Part shown: in pieces, positions 7,579-15,243 of the stretch
Numbering within the stretch: the first letter of the stretch is position 1
Layout of the letters: each line of letters opens with the position of its first letter
NCBI GenBank assembly: GCA_036261915.1
Contig: DATAJX010000001.1
Coordinates: 1-64,000 of the forward strand
Source: DATAJX01 sp036261915
Lineage (GTDB): Bacteria > Pseudomonadota > Alphaproteobacteria > UBA2136 > UBA6156
Direction: 5' to 3'
DNA: 64,000 nucleotides
Notes under the pieces: model-generated
Told to the model about the DNA's origin: nothing
Database searches by the model: none
What the model saw: only the letters and a program-made list of their open reading frames with translations
Position numbers and translations under genes: made by a program

Positions 7579-8214
7579 CTAGGCAAGGTCGTCGGCGAAG
7601 GCGTGGTTGACGTCGCGGTGGCCCGCTTCGTCGGCGCGCACCGCCACCACGACGTCGCGCAGTTTGGCGGTTTTGGGCAGGTTCCAGTAATCGATCGCCA
7701 GCTTGGGGGCTTTGACGTTGGGCAGTACGCCGGCGTCGATCTCGCGCAGGTAGCTGTCGTAGCTGACGATGGCTTCTTCTTCGAAGTAACCCACGATGCG
7801 GTGCGCGATGGCCGGGAAGAACAGGTAGATGAAGAAATACACGTTATAGAAAATGGCCTGCACCAGCATGATGAGCCCGCGCTCGAACACGTTGGGTTTG
7901 GCGATCTCGATGAAGGTCATGAGGTGCATGCGTTCGTTTTCGGCTTCGTCGAGCAGGGTTTTGATCCAGCCGTGGTCTTCGCGGATATAGCGCAGGCACT
8001 TGAGGTGCTGCAGCAGGCCGCCCACCATGCCGGGCACCGCGGCCACGGTTTCGAGCACCACGGCGCGGTGGCCGTAGCGCTTTTGAAAGAACGTGTCGGC
8101 GAAAAAACGCAGGAACTTGACGAAGGCGAAGGCGCAGTGATCGCCCACCGTTTTGGGTTTGCGGTGCGTGGCCTTTGTGGTGTTGATTTTGATGGTGGCG
8201 GGGTTGAGTGTCAT
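7579..8214 (-). CDS. aox: Alternative oxidase (cyanide-insensitive ubiquinol oxidase)
   Basis: A 211-residue di-iron membrane oxidase that passes electrons from ubiquinol directly to oxygen, bypassing complexes III and IV. The four family motifs are present: LETVAAVPGM (E55), NERMHL (E94, H97), EEEAIVSY (within E145-E147) and RADEAGH (E196, H199), giving all six expected iron ligands. Hydrophobic segments around 111-135 anchor it on the inner membrane. The length matches bacterial members (about 200-230 residues) and lacks the plant N-terminal regulatory Cys region. No regulator (such as a norR-type gene) is adjacent; it appears to be transcribed alone. Confidence 0.95.
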   Translation of the reverse strand: MTLNPATIKINTTKATHRKPKTVGDHCAFAFVKFLRFFADTFFQKRYGHRAVVLETVAAVPGMVGGLLQHLKCLRYIREDHGWIKTLLDEAENERMHLMTFIEIAKPNVFERGLIMLVQAIFYNVYFFIYLFFPAIAHRIVGYFEEEAIVSYDSYLREIDAGVLPNVKAPKLAIDYWNLPKTAKLRDVVVAVRADEAGHRDVNHAFADDLA

Positions 8215-8304
8215 GGGGGTATGCCTTGTTGGTTACCCCGAAGCATAAAGACCCGTTTGGCCACCGCCGCAACCCTCGGCGATTAACGGATGGGCAGTGC
8301 GGTT

Positions 8305-9954
8305 TTACGGTTGGACGACGACCGGGATGCCGGCATCGAGCAGGCGGCGCTGCACGATGAAGTTGCCGTCGTTCAGGTTGGGGATGGCGAGCGTTTGTTT
8401 GTATAGTGACAGGGTGGCGACCAGTTGCTTGAACGCCTGCGCCTGCATGAGCTGGCAGGGCTGGCTGAACGCGGCCAGCAGCAGCGTGTTGACGAGCGCC
8501 GTGAGGATGAGGGCGCAGGCCAGCAGGCGGGTATGGGTTTTTCCGGCAGGCCATGCCAGGCACGCCAGCGCGGGCAGCAGCGGCACCCACCACGCCAGCG
8601 GATATTGTCGCGCCCACCAGCCCCAGCCCGCCAGCAGCGGCAGTGCCAGTAGCACGATGGCGATAAAGGGTAGGGCAGTGGCGGGGTGGTTACAGCCGGT
8701 TTTTTGATTCCATGCCCGGCGCGCGGTGAGGAAGAGCAGCGGCAGCGACAACAGCAGCACGCCGCTGAACCACGGGCCGAAGCCGCCGAAGCGCAGGGCC
8801 GCGGCGTAGCAGCCGCTGGCGGTAATATCGGCCTGCGTGACGCTGAACGGGATTTTGAGCGGCGGGAGGTAATCGGGTGTGAACCCGGTGGGCGGGCTGA
8901 CCACTGCGCTTGCAAACCACGAGCGCAGGGTTTTATTCCAGGCGGGCAGAGGGTTGAAGTTGGCGGGGGCCATGTCGGCAATAATGCTGGCGCCCTGCGG
9001 TGTAAGCACCGGGTAGACCGGATTGGCGTGGGTGAGCAGGTTCATGCCGTATGAGCTGGCGCCGATGCCGAACACGCTAACGGTTAAACCGGCCATGAGG
9101 GCAATGCCCGGCAGCACTGTGCGCCAGCCGCTGCGGAAGGTGTGCAGCAGGTGCAGGATGCCGAGCAGCGCGAACAGGATGAGGCCGTAGATAAGCCCGG
9201 TGAATTTAATGTGCGGCACCAGCGCCAGCGCGGCACCCAGCAGCAGCCAGCGCGTTTTGGTGGGGTTGTGCAGCGCCTGCAGGCCCAGGGCCAGCACGAT
9301 GAGCAGGGCGCTGGCGGCGGGGGCGTCGGCGTAGTTGGTGGCGACCTGGTAGACGAACACCGGGTTGAGGGTGAGGGCGGCGATGCCGAGGGTGATCCAG
9401 ATTTTGCCGGAGGTGCTTTGCCCGCGCGCCAGCCAGCCCCACCACACCAGGGCGGCGGCCCATGCCAGCAGGATGCTGAGGGCCTTGATGGTTTCGATAT
9501 TATGCGAGGCGTTGTAGAGCGCGGCCTGCGCCAGCCACCAGCCGTGCGGGTAGTGCAGAATGGCGTAGTTGATGGTGTAGGCGGGGAACACCGGCACCAC
9601 GCCGGAAAAAGGCGACCAGCCGTTGGCCAGGCTGATGACGGCGGGGAGTTGGTACATGTAACCGTCGGTGCCGAGGTCGAGGTATTGCAGCGCCAGCCAT
9701 ATGCTGAAAACGGTGAGGGCGATAGCGGTGGCCAGCGCCTTGAGCGCGGTGGGGAATTGACGGGCGTGACGGCCCCACGCCAGCAGGCCGCCGCCGGTGG
9801 CCAGGGTGGCGCTGGCGATGGCGGGCCAGCCCGGGTTGAGGCCCAGCCAGCTGCCGAGCGTGGCGGCGATGATGAGCGCGAACACCGCCGCCGCCAGCGT
9901 GAGGCCGGTGAGTTCGGCCACGCCCGGTGCGAAGGGTTGCGATTTGGTTGCCAT
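8305..9954 (-). CDS. Multi-pass membrane protein, putative GT-C type glycosyltransferase
   Basis: A 549-residue integral membrane protein with roughly a dozen hydrophobic helices. The start at 9954 overlaps the stop of the SDR gene (TAATG). A charged first lumenal loop (QYLDLGTDGYMYQLP) follows an early helix, as in GT-C polyprenyl-phosphate-sugar transferases, which carry acidic residues there. It is last in an operon with a UbiA phosphoribosyltransferase, a DprE1-like and a DprE2-like enzyme. A role using polyprenyl-phospho-arabinose as donor at the periplasmic face is therefore likely by context. I see no closer family match, and flippase or polymerase functions are possible. Confidence 0.65.
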   Translation of the reverse strand: MATKSQPFAPGVAELTGLTLAAAVFALIIAATLGSWLGLNPGWPAIASATLATGGGLLAWGRHARQFPTALKALATAIALTVFSIWLALQYLDLGTDGYMYQLPAVISLANGWSPFSGVVPVFPAYTINYAILHYPHGWWLAQAALYNASHNIETIKALSILLAWAAALVWWGWLARGQSTSGKIWITLGIAALTLNPVFVYQVATNYADAPAASALLIVLALGLQALHNPTKTRWLLLGAALALVPHIKFTGLIYGLILFALLGILHLLHTFRSGWRTVLPGIALMAGLTVSVFGIGASSYGMNLLTHANPVYPVLTPQGASIIADMAPANFNPLPAWNKTLRSWFASAVVSPPTGFTPDYLPPLKIPFSVTQADITASGCYAAALRFGGFGPWFSGVLLLSLPLLFLTARRAWNQKTGCNHPATALPFIAIVLLALPLLAGWGWWARQYPLAWWVPLLPALACLAWPAGKTHTRLLACALILTALVNTLLLAAFSQPCQLMQAQAFKQLVATLSLYKQTLAIPNLNDGNFIVQRRLLDAGIPVVVQP

Positions 9955-10670
9955 TATATTTTGAGCTTGAGCCAGAGGGTTTCGGGCAGGTGAGAGAGAA
10001 TGGCCATGATGTAACGCCACACACCCGGCAGGTAGACCGTGCCGTTGGCGCTGGCGCAGGCCTGCACCAGCCGGGGTGCGATGGCGGCGGGCGATGACAT
10101 GAGCGGGGCCTTGAGGCCGCGGGTCATGGGGGTATCGATGGGGCCGGGGCGGAGGTCGATGATGCGCACGTGGGAACCCTGTTGCGCCAGCGCGTGGCGC
10201 AGGCCTTGCAGGTAGTGCGCCACCATGGCCTTGGCGGCGCCGTAGGCGTACATGCCGGTGCGGCCGCGCACGGCGGCCACACTGGTGATGGCGGCCATCC
10301 ACCCTGCGTTTTGTTTGGCGAACAGCGGCGCGAACTGCGTGAGCAGGTGCACTGGCGACGTGCCGTTAGTGGCGAGGGTTTCGGCAAGTTGCGGCAGCGG
10401 GGGCGTAAGGCCCTTGATGCTGCCGAGCGAGCCGTGCGCCAGCAGCAGGCCGTCGAGCCCCTTGCAGGTTTGCCATACTTTTTGGGGCGCCGTGTCGAAC
10501 GGCAGCGTTTTGACCGTGGCGCCGCGCACGCGGGCGTCGGCCGCGATGGCGTTCAGGTTTTGGGTATGGCGTGCCAGCAGCACCAGCCGCGCGCCCTGCG
10601 CCGCCCACAGGCGGATGGCGGCTTGCGCGATGGCGCTGGTGGCGCCGTAGACGGCGATGCGTGGTTTCAT
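9954..10670 (-). CDS. dprE2: SDR family reductase, DprE2-like
   Basis: A 238-residue short-chain dehydrogenase. The nucleotide-binding motif is YGATSAIAQ (residues 8-16) and the catalytic residues are S130, Y143 and K147 (YGAAK). In mycobacteria DprE2 reduces the 2-keto intermediate made by DprE1 to decaprenylphosphoryl-arabinose. The start at 10670 overlaps the DprE1-like stop (ATGA), and the stop overlaps the next start (TAATG), so the genes are tightly coupled. The specific assignment depends on the neighbours; the SDR fold alone is certain. The symbol is by analogy. Confidence 0.75.
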   Translation of the reverse strand: MKPRIAVYGATSAIAQAAIRLWAAQGARLVLLARHTQNLNAIAADARVRGATVKTLPFDTAPQKVWQTCKGLDGLLLAHGSLGSIKGLTPPLPQLAETLATNGTSPVHLLTQFAPLFAKQNAGWMAAITSVAAVRGRTGMYAYGAAKAMVAHYLQGLRHALAQQGSHVRIIDLRPGPIDTPMTRGLKAPLMSSPAAIAPRLVQACASANGTVYLPGVWRYIMAILSHLPETLWLKLKI

Positions 10671-11965
10671 GTGTTTACCCTTTGCCAGAAATCGGAGGTG
10701 ATGGTGGGATCGATGAACTTTTGCATGCTGCGCCATTGCGGGAAGGCGTGGCGGAACGTGGCGGGGGCCATGGTGGCGTCTTTTGCCGGGTAGAGTGCGC
10801 CGCCCGCGCCGACGACCATGCCCTCCATGCGTTTGAGAGCGGCCAGAGTTTGGGCGCCTTTATAAGGAAGGTCGATGGCCATGCTGATGCCCGCGCGCGG
10901 AAAGCTGAGCAGGCCCGCGGGCTTTTTATTGCCCATGAGCTTGAGCGTGTTGAGGAAGCTCATGCCCGCCGCCTGCGCCACCGGCATGAGCGCGGGCAGC
11001 AGCGTGGCCGCCGCCGCCTGCGGCACCACGAACTGGAACTGCACGAAGCCTCTGGGGCCGTACACGTAGTTCCAGTTGCCGATGCCGTCGAGCGGCCAGA
11101 GGAATTTTTGGTAGCCGGTGAGCGCGCTGGCCGGGCGGGGCAGGCGGTTCCATAACTGGTTGAAGCCCCACACCGTGGGCCTGTTGATGGCCGACAACGG
11201 CAGCACGAACGGCAGTGAAAGCAGCGGGCCGTTGCCGGGTGCGGCGAGCGGACCGGGTGTGGCCGACCAGCGTGCGCGCTGGAACCAGCCGCGACCGGGT
11301 TCGGTTGCCGGGGCGGTGCTGTCGACCCAGCTGATGACGTGCTCGAACCCCTTGCTGTTTTTGGACAGCGAGAGGAAGTGATCGAAGTTTTTTTGCCGCA
11401 CGGTTTCAACCTGCAGGTAGCCCGAGGCGATGCGTTGCAGCTTGATGGTGGCCTGCGTGATGAGCCCGGTAAGCCCCAGCCCGCCGATGGTGGCGTGCAG
11501 CCAATCGCGGTTTTGAGTGGTGCTGGCGGCAATGGTTTTGCCGTTGCCCCGGCGCAAGGTGAGGGCCACCACATGGTGGCCGAAGCTGCCGTTGGTTTGG
11601 TGGTTTTTGCCGTGCACATCGTTGGCGATGGCGCCGCCCAGCGTGACGTAACGCGTGCCCGGCACCACCGGCAGGAACCAGCCCTGCGGCACGATGAATT
11701 GCAAAATATCGTGCAGGGTGATGCCCGCTTCGGCGGTCAGCACGCCGCGCGCGGCATCGAACGCGATGAGGCGGTTGAGGTTGGCGGTGCACACCAGAGT
11801 GCCCGTGGAGTTGAGACACACGTCGCCCTGGCTGCGCTGGTTGCCGATGGGCAGCCACGGGCCGTGGGGCAGGGTATCGGTGGTGAACGAGAGATGTTGC
11901 GCCTGCTGCGGGCGCGCGGGCCAGCGGCCCCAGCTGAGGTGGTCGGGCGAGGTTAGCGGGCGCAC
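10667..11965 (-). CDS. dprE1: FAD-dependent oxidase, DprE1-like
   Basis: A 432-residue member of the VAO/FAD-linked oxidase family. The segment at about 99-130 (VVPGTRYVTLGGAIANDVHG, then KNHQTNGSFGHHV) closely follows the FAD-binding signature of decaprenylphosphoryl-ribose 2'-oxidase, and LYPAKDA near K395 matches the C-terminal substrate lysine region. The residue aligned with the cysteine hit by benzothiazinones in M. tuberculosis is Ala (about 363, in ISMAIDLP). A GTG start at 11965, overlapping the UbiA gene by 13 bases, is preferred because the longer frame adds a non-homologous leader. It would oxidise C2' of a polyprenyl-phospho-ribose. Confidence 0.85.
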   Translation of the reverse strand: MRPLTSPDHLSWGRWPARPQQAQHLSFTTDTLPHGPWLPIGNQRSQGDVCLNSTGTLVCTANLNRLIAFDAARGVLTAEAGITLHDILQFIVPQGWFLPVVPGTRYVTLGGAIANDVHGKNHQTNGSFGHHVVALTLRRGNGKTIAASTTQNRDWLHATIGGLGLTGLITQATIKLQRIASGYLQVETVRQKNFDHFLSLSKNSKGFEHVISWVDSTAPATEPGRGWFQRARWSATPGPLAAPGNGPLLSLPFVLPLSAINRPTVWGFNQLWNRLPRPASALTGYQKFLWPLDGIGNWNYVYGPRGFVQFQFVVPQAAAATLLPALMPVAQAAGMSFLNTLKLMGNKKPAGLLSFPRAGISMAIDLPYKGAQTLAALKRMEGMVVGAGGALYPAKDATMAPATFRHAFPQWRSMQKFIDPTITSDFWQRVNT

Positions 11966-13356
11966 AGCGCCACCACCGCAATAACCGCTGCCGCCGTGGC
12001 CCAGCTGAAGCCATCTTTCAGTGCCCACCAGATGGGGTCTTCGGTCATTTTACCGCGGAACACCATGAACCACAGGCGCCCCTGCCACACCAGCAGCAGC
12101 GGGCACAGCAGGCCCAGCCACAGCGGGTGGGCGTAGAGCAGGTTCACTTCGGGGCTGTGCAGGTAAAGCCCGATGACCAGCACCGACATGAACGTGCTGA
12201 GCGTGCCTTGCATCAGCACCAGTTGGGCTTCGGTTTGCAAATAACCGCGGCCGCTGCCCGCGTGGATGAGTTCGGCATAGCGTTTGGCCATGGCCAGCCC
12301 GTAAAACATGAACAGCGCGAACAGCAGCAGCCAGAAGCTGAGCACCACCCCGGCGGCCACGCCGCCCAGCACCAGCCGCACGCAGTACAGGCCCGCCAGC
12401 AGGGTGACGTCGATGACCGGCAGCAATTTGAAATACAGCGAGTAGGCCAGGCTGGCACCGGCATAGGCCAGCAGCCACAGTGCCGCCGTCGGATGGATGA
12501 GCGCAAGGCCCGCAATGCTGGCGGCGCTGAGCGCGATGCCCGCGATGAACGCGGCGGCCAGCGGCAATTGCCCACTGGCGCACGGGCGGTTTTTTTTATG
12601 CGGGTGGCGGCGGTCGGCTTCGGTGTCGAGCACGTCGTTGACCATATAGATGCCGCTGGCGCAGGCGCAGATGGCGACGAACGCGGCGGCCAGTGCCAGC
12701 CAGTTGAACGGCGTGAGCGCAAAGTGCGCCAGCAGCGCGGGCACCAGCACCAGCAGGTTTTTGCTCCACTGGTGGGGGCGCAGGGCCTTGAGCCACACCC
12801 GCCAGGCCGGTTGCGGCGGCGGAATTTTTTTGATGCCGGGCAGCGCGCGGTTGGCCTGCCAGCGCAGCAGCGGCCCGCCGCCCACGATGGCGCCCGCTGC
12901 GGCCTGCTTCCACACCGGCAGGTCGGCTTCGGCATTGCCCCAGTATTCGAACGGGCCTTTCAGTTGTGTGGCGAGCGCTTGCGCCTTGGCTTTGCCGCGC
13001 AGGTTGGTGCTGGCGCTGCTGCCGAGCACCTGCGCCTTGATGGTGTGCGAAGCCAGTGCCTGCTGCACCACCGGCAGCGGCGTGGCGCTGGCGACGAAGA
13101 TACGCCGGCCCTGCCGTTTGGCGGTGGCGAGGGCGGCGAGCACGGAGCTGTTCCATTGCCAGAGCGGTTGCCAGCCGTGCACCTGTTTGGCCACCGCCTG
13201 CTTGAACGCCGCCTTGCCGCGAACCAGCGCCGCCAGCGCGCCCAGCGCCTGCCGGATTTTGCCGTGGCGCAGCAGGTGGAGGAGCGCTTCGTGCAGCCAG
13301 TCGCCGCGGTGGAGCGTGCCGTCGAAATCGACCACCAGCGGAATGTGTTTTGCCAT
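11953..13356 (-). CDS. HAD phosphatase-UbiA fusion, polyprenyl-phosphate phosphoribosyltransferase-like
   Basis: A 467-residue two-domain protein. The N-terminal 175 residues are a HAD phosphatase (nucleophile motif D10-F-D12-G-T, and later VASATPLP and WGNAEADLPVW). From about 187 a multi-pass UbiA domain follows, with LRPHQWSKN (192-200), the metal-binding NDVLDTEAD (240-248) and KNRPCASGQLP. The UbiA part is of the type that moves phosphoribose from PRPP to polyprenyl phosphate (mycobacterial Rv3806c, rhizobial NoeC). The attached HAD domain could remove the 5-phosphate from the product. It is the first gene of the four-gene operon. Confidence 0.85.
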   Translation of the reverse strand: MAKHIPLVVDFDGTLHRGDWLHEALLHLLRHGKIRQALGALAALVRGKAAFKQAVAKQVHGWQPLWQWNSSVLAALATAKRQGRRIFVASATPLPVVQQALASHTIKAQVLGSSASTNLRGKAKAQALATQLKGPFEYWGNAEADLPVWKQAAAGAIVGGGPLLRWQANRALPGIKKIPPPQPAWRVWLKALRPHQWSKNLLVLVPALLAHFALTPFNWLALAAAFVAICACASGIYMVNDVLDTEADRRHPHKKNRPCASGQLPLAAAFIAGIALSAASIAGLALIHPTAALWLLAYAGASLAYSLYFKLLPVIDVTLLAGLYCVRLVLGGVAAGVVLSFWLLLFALFMFYGLAMAKRYAELIHAGSGRGYLQTEAQLVLMQGTLSTFMSVLVIGLYLHSPEVNLLYAHPLWLGLLCPLLLVWQGRLWFMVFRGKMTEDPIWWALKDGFSWATAAAVIAVVALCAR

Positions 13357-13540
13357 GCCGCAGTTAACGTTATTTGGCTTGGGTTATCAACTGTTTATGG
13401 TGGGAAGGATAAAGAAGGTGAGAGCGTTGATGAAGAATGCTTTGTGATGGGAGAAACAAAAGGTGGGAATATTTATGAAGCACGCCTTTGGCGGTGGGGA
13501 GAAGGATTAAGGCCGGCACTTTATGGCTAAAGCGTTTTGC

Positions 13541-13590
13541 GGCCTTGGCCTTCGGCTCGAACCCGCGCCAAGGGGCGCGTTCGTGTCGTC
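13541..13590 (+). repeat. REP-like palindromic element, copy 1
   Basis: TCGGCTCGAAC (13552-13562) is followed by a GC hairpin (CGCGCC, AAGGG, GCGCG) and TTCG. The same 11-nt core followed by a similar GC hairpin occurs in the opposite orientation at 14258-14268, on the other side of the tRNA cluster. The rest of 13357-13637 shows no gene. Confidence 0.45.
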
Positions 13591-13607
13591 ATCAAATCAC
13601 CAAAATG

Positions 13608-13635
13608 AAATACCCCCTTTCGGGGGCTGTTTAAT
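13608..13635 (-). terminator. Terminator after tRNA-Tyr
   Basis: CCCCCGAAAGGGGG sits inside a larger pairing of CACCAAAAT with ATTTTGGTG directly after the CCA end of tRNA-Tyr. It probably ends the tRNA-Val/tRNA-Tyr transcript. Confidence 0.6.
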
Positions 13636-13637
13636 TT

Positions 13638-13723
13638 TGGTGGTGGGAGAAGGATTCGAACCTTCGAAGGCGTACGCCAACTGATTTACAGTCAGTCCCC
13701 TTTGGCCACTTGGGTATCCCACC
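13638..13723 (-). tRNA. tRNA-Tyr (GTA)
   Basis: An 86-nt type II tRNA with encoded CCA. The acceptor GGTGGGA pairs with TCCCACC, the anticodon loop is CTGTAAA (anticodon GTA), there is a long variable arm, and the T-loop is TTCGAAT. It is probably co-transcribed with tRNA-Val 26 bases upstream. Confidence 0.97.
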
Positions 13724-13749
13724 ACGGGCCGATACTTACGATATTTTAG

Positions 13750-13824
13750 TGGTGGGCGCTACAGGATTCGAACCTGTGACCCCTACCGTGTGAAGGTAGT
13801 GCTCTACCGCTGAGCTAAGCGCCC
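13750..13824 (-). tRNA. tRNA-Val (CAC)
   Basis: A 75-nt cloverleaf with encoded CCA: acceptor GGGCGCT with AGCGCCC, D-arm GCTC...GAGC, anticodon stem CTACC with GGTAG around TTCACAC (anticodon CAC), and T-loop TTCGAAT. Confidence 0.97.
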
Positions 13825-13984
13825 GACCGGGGGGCGTCATAGCCTAGGCTGCCGGGGCTGACAAGCCGTTGGGAGACAAAACCGCCTGCGCAGGCTGTCG
13901 GCTGCCGTTTTTTGTGGTTTTTAGAGCGGCGGTATTTTCAATTATCTTGACAGGAAAGCCCCCTCTGGCCATGGTGCGCCCGCC

Positions 13985-14077
13985 GGAGACGTGGCCGAGT
14001 GGCTGAAGGCGGCGGTTTGCTAAACCGTTATACACTGTAAAGGTGTATCGGAGGTTCGAATCCTCTCGTCTCCGCCA
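13985..14077 (+). tRNA. tRNA-Ser (GCT)
   Basis: A 93-nt type II tRNA with encoded CCA: acceptor GGAGACG with CGTCTCC, anticodon loop TTGCTAA (anticodon GCT, reading AGC/AGU), a variable arm closed by TACAC/GTGTA, and T-arm GAGGTTCGAATCCTC. Downstream lies a copy of its own 3' end. Confidence 0.97.
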
Positions 14078-14173
14078 TTTTATTTATAAAATGGCGTCTG
14101 CCGCACAGCGGCAGCCTGCTTTGCAACGCAAAGCAGGACGAGGCAAGGATCGCCAATCCTCTCGTCTCCGCCA
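14075..14173 (+). repeat. tRNA-Ser tail-copy element (hairpins plus 19-nt copy of the tRNA 3' end)
   Basis: Directly after the tRNA come three perfect hairpins: CCATTTTA/TAAAATGG, CTGCCGC/GCGGCAG and CCTGCTTTGC/GCAAAGCAGG. Then, at 14155-14173, the last 19 bases of tRNA-Ser (AATCCTCTCGTCTCCGCCA) are repeated exactly. The same plan follows tRNA-Phe. Confidence 0.8.
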
Positions 14174-14175
14174 GG

Positions 14176-14220
14176 TTTTTGAAAAAATCCCCCGCAAAAA
14201 GCGGGGGATTTTTTCAAAAC
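14176..14220. terminator. Strong bidirectional terminator hairpin
   Basis: GAAAAAATCCCCCGC (14181-14195) and GCGGGGGATTTTTTC (14201-14215) are perfectly complementary around AAAAA. The T-rich 3' side suits termination in either direction; on the plus strand it would end the tRNA-Ser transcript. Confidence 0.85.
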
Positions 14221-14230
14221 GGGGATGTGT

Positions 14231-14315
14231 GAGGGTTCGGACGGCGCCCATGCGCCGTTCGAGCCGAGCGCCGGTGGGCGCGAGACCAAGGCGCCCTTGC
14301 GCCTTAATCCTCTCA
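14231..14315 (-). repeat. REP-like palindromic element, copy 2
   Basis: It contains GC hairpins (ACGGCGCCCATGCGCCGT and AAGGCGCCCTTGCGCCTT) around GTTCGAGCCGA (14258-14268), the inverse of the 13552-13562 core. It ends in AATCCTCTCA (14306-14315), which matches part of the tRNA-Ser and tRNA-Thr tails and may be a decayed tail copy. Confidence 0.4.
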
Positions 14316-14368
14316 AATTATCGCAACAAGGCCTTGTAAAACCGGCGTTTTGACGCCACATTCCGGCC

Positions 14369-15166
14369 ATGAGCAAACGCCACGGACCCAAGCCTTTATT
14401 TGACCGCCCCAACCCCCGCTTTGAACGGGGCCGCGACGGCAAGCGCGACCATGGCAAAAAGCCTTCGGCCCCGGCAGGCAACTGGTTGTTTGGCGCCCAC
14501 GCGGTTGAAGCCGCGTTGCTGGCGGGCAAGCGCACCGTGCACGAAGTGCTGCTGGTGGGCGATGCCACCGAGTTCCAGGCCCGCCACCCCGGCGTGCGGG
14601 TACGTGCCAGCACCAAGCACGAACTGGACAAGCAGTTTGCCGGGCAGGTGCACCAGGGCATTGCCGCCCGGGTGGATGGTTTGCCCGAACTGACGCTGGA
14701 GCAGGTTTTGGAAACCGATCCCGAGCTGATCGTGGCTCTGGATCAGGTGACCGACCCGCATAATTTGGGCGCCATTATGCGCAGTTGCGCCGCCTTTGGC
14801 GTGGCCGCCGTGCTGGTGACCGAGCACCGCAGTGCGCACGTGAGCCCCGTGGTGGCCAAGGCGGCCGCCGGAGCGCTGGAAACGGTGCCGTTGATCAACG
14901 TGGGTAACCTGGCACAGGCGTTGATGAAAATTACCGACACCATGCGTATGCAGGTGATTGGTTTGGCCGGCGAAGCGACCGAGGAAATTGCCGCCGTGAA
15001 GCCCGGCCCGGTGTGTTTGGTGCTGGGCAGCGAAGGCGAGGGGCTGCGCCGGTTGACCCGCGAGCGTTGCGACATGCTGGTGAAAATCCCCATGCCCGGC
15101 GAGATGGAAAGCCTGAACGTGAGCGTGGCCGGCGGGGTGAGCCTGTACGCCTTGAGCCAGCGTTAA
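14369..15166 (+). CDS. rlmB: 23S rRNA (guanosine-2'-O-)-methyltransferase, TrmH/SpoU family
   Basis: A 265-residue SPOUT methyltransferase. A basic, probably disordered N-terminus (1-35) precedes the substrate-binding domain (WLFGAHAVEAALLAGKR, 39-55). The catalytic domain carries the three family motifs: DQVTDPHNLGAIMRSCAAFG, LVLGSEGEGL and IPMPGEMESLNVSVAGGV. The E. coli enzyme methylates G2251 of 23S rRNA in the peptidyl-transferase loop. It appears to stand alone; the terminator at 14176-14220 separates it from the tRNA-Ser transcript. Another TrmH-family target is possible, but the N-terminal domain fits RlmB. Confidence 0.9.
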   Translation: MSKRHGPKPLFDRPNPRFERGRDGKRDHGKKPSAPAGNWLFGAHAVEAALLAGKRTVHEVLLVGDATEFQARHPGVRVRASTKHELDKQFAGQVHQGIAARVDGLPELTLEQVLETDPELIVALDQVTDPHNLGAIMRSCAAFGVAAVLVTEHRSAHVSPVVAKAAAGALETVPLINVGNLAQALMKITDTMRMQVIGLAGEATEEIAAVKPGPVCLVLGSEGEGLRRLTRERCDMLVKIPMPGEMESLNVSVAGGVSLYALSQR

Positions 15167-15243
15167 GTATTTGACGCCCGGCGCGGTTTTATTTAAACAA
15201 CCGCACCTTATTCATCGTTCTCTTTTTTGCAGGGATGACACCC

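Noticed and set aside
12127..13530. A 467-codon plus-strand frame opposite the HAD-UbiA gene
   Set aside because: UbiA and HAD motifs are clear on the minus strand; the plus frame is Arg/Gln/His-rich shadow.
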